From assembly GCA_024697505.1 (NCBI GenBank), contig JAILFQ010000226.1, positions 1 to 5,635 on the forward strand: a stretch of DNA of 5,635 nt, given 5' to 3'. Source of the DNA: Lachnospiraceae bacterium (GTDB lineage Bacteria > Bacillota > Clostridia > Lachnospirales > Lachnospiraceae). Under the pieces are notes generated by a model. The model was not told the DNA's origin. It worked only from the letters and a program-made list of their open reading frames with translations, and made no database searches. Shown one piece after another: positions 4,818 to 5,635 of this stretch (position 1 is its first letter; each line of letters begins with the position of its first letter). Both the position numbers and the translations under genes were made by a program.

Positions 4818-5635
4818 TTATACTCTTATAGCCCTTCCGGCTGTTCTTAATTTGCTTTCGTCAATAGCACCGTCGGAAAAAACTTCTTTTCCGTTTATAA
4901 ACACTTTGTCAATTCCAAAAGAAGAGGTTCTGTCTCTTTCGGATTCTTTAAGAACTTTTTCATCAAATACAGTAATGTCCGCAAAATATCCCGGTCTTAA
5001 GTAACCTCTGTCTTTTAACATAAACCTGTCTGCGGTTGCACCCGTCATTCGGTTAATGGTCTTTGGAAATGTGTCTCCGTGGCCTCTTAAAGAGTCCTGA
5101 AGGAATTTAGGGAAACAATCGTATATTGCAGGGTTTTGGATTCCGTGGTCTTCAACCCAGGCATCTGTCATGTAAAGACACAACTCATTCTTTTCGAAAT
5201 CGTGGATTATTTCTTCTGTTGTATAAGGGCCCATATTTACTCTGCCCTGAAAATTGGACTCCTTGCAAAGCTGTAAGTACATGTCCAGATCAGACTTTTT
5301 GTATTCTTTTGCAAGTTGATGTACGGTCTTTCCTTCATATTTTTCGTAGCCGGGTCCAATGTAGGCAACCTCAATATCGTCATATCCAAAGCCGAGCAGA
5401 AGAGAAGTGGCTTTAATAAGCAGGCGAAGCTTTAATTTGGTAAGCGGCTTGTTTCTTTCTTTCTCGCTCATTCCCTGGTACCATGTAGGAAGTATAACCG
5501 TTATAACGGAAACGCCTTTAAGCTCGTTGTAAATATCAAATTGAGCTCTTACTCCCTCTGACCGCATTTTGTTAATGAGGTCTAAGAACTCCGGCTGGTC
5601 TTTTAAAGACCTTCTGCCAACAAATATGGCGTGGG
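4818..5635 (-). CDS. N-acyl-D-amino-acid deacylase-like amidohydrolase, C-terminal part (5' end beyond window)
   Basis: The frame is open from the right edge to TAA at 4820-4818, giving 271 visible residues; an internal ATG at 5567 is not the start, because the frame continues upstream with family-like sequence (HAIFVGRRS). Family enzymes are about 480-540 residues, so roughly half is visible. They are zinc amidohydrolases that remove acyl groups from N-acyl-D-amino acids. Visible features are the edge histidine in the position of a conserved family His, DIYNELKGVSVITVILPTW at visible 33-51, MTDAW with the likely catalytic Asp at visible 157, NRMTGATADRFMLKDRGYLRPGYFADITVFD at 194-224, and the closing VFINGKEVFSDG. 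The usual SDG and HPR..GTFPR motifs are altered (TDA, NPAIYDCFPKFL), so substrate is uncertain; a dihydroorotase-like or other D-aminoacylase relative is possible. It faces the membrane chemoreceptor and shares its terminator. No functional link to the neighbours is evident. Confidence 0.85.
   Translation of the reverse strand, partial: HAIFVGRRSLKDQPEFLDLINKMRSEGVRAQFDIYNELKGVSVITVILPTWYQGMSEKERNKPLTKLKLRLLIKATSLLLGFGYDDIEVAYIGPGYEKYEGKTVHQLAKEYKKSDLDMYLQLCKESNFQGRVNMGPYTTEEIIHDFEKNELCLYMTDAWVEDHGIQNPAIYDCFPKFLQDSLRGHGDTFPKTINRMTGATADRFMLKDRGYLRPGYFADITVFDEKVLKESERDRTSSFGIDKVFINGKEVFSDGAIDESKLRTAGRAIRV

Noticed and set aside
1..5635. A defence, mobile or other accessory system
   Set aside because: Every gene belongs to a common chromosomal family, base composition looks even, and there is no transposase, integrase, toxin, nuclease or CRISPR repeat.

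Overview
The window reads as ordinary chromosome from a motile, low-to-moderate GC Firmicute, most likely a Clostridia member of the Lachnospiraceae type. The grounds are strong AGGAGG-type ribosome binding sites, A-rich sigma-A promoters, frequent AGA and ATA codons, and the gene families present (two chemoreceptors, a DegV/FakB protein, a TetR regulator). No plasmid, phage, insertion sequence, CRISPR or RNA-gene signature is seen. The taxonomic call is an inference from style, not from a marker gene.

Layout, left to right: (1) positions 1-305, minus strand, the N-terminal 101 residues of a TetR-family regulator that runs off the left edge. (2) 306-516, a divergent promoter region with a minus-strand promoter for tetR and a plus-strand promoter for the next gene, each with a dyad at its predicted start site. 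(3) 517-2025, plus strand, a soluble chemoreceptor with two tandem PAS domains and a short signalling hairpin. (4) 2026-2252, a palindromic GGGGACGG repeat touching the stop codon, then a regulatory region with a promoter for the next gene. (5) 2253-3101, plus strand, a DegV/FakB fatty-acid-binding protein. (6) 3094-3242, a second, longer GGGGACGG repeat that includes the degV stop codon, then a promoter with a 17-bp dyad over its -10. (7) 3243-4709, plus strand, a chemoreceptor with about six membrane helices, no HAMP domain and a long signalling hairpin. (8) 4746-4816, a large nested hairpin, probably a two-way terminator. (9) 4818-5635, minus strand, the C-terminal half of an N-acyl-D-amino-acid deacylase-like amidohydrolase that enters from the right edge.

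The most informative signal is regulatory. An imperfect 20-bp palindrome at the predicted tetR start site recurs upstream of degV with 18 of 20 bases the same, and a third copy of its core lies between the -35 and -10 of the predicted degV promoter. The simplest reading is that this TetR protein represses both itself and the degV/fakB gene, making a small fatty-acid or acyl-ligand circuit that skips over the chemoreceptor between them. The second notable signal is the pair of GGGGACGG palindromes placed exactly at the stop codons of two consecutive genes. The two chemoreceptors differ sharply in topology and hairpin length and would not be expected to pack in the same array. Each plus-strand gene appears to have its own promoter, so this looks like a cluster of single-gene units, not one operon.
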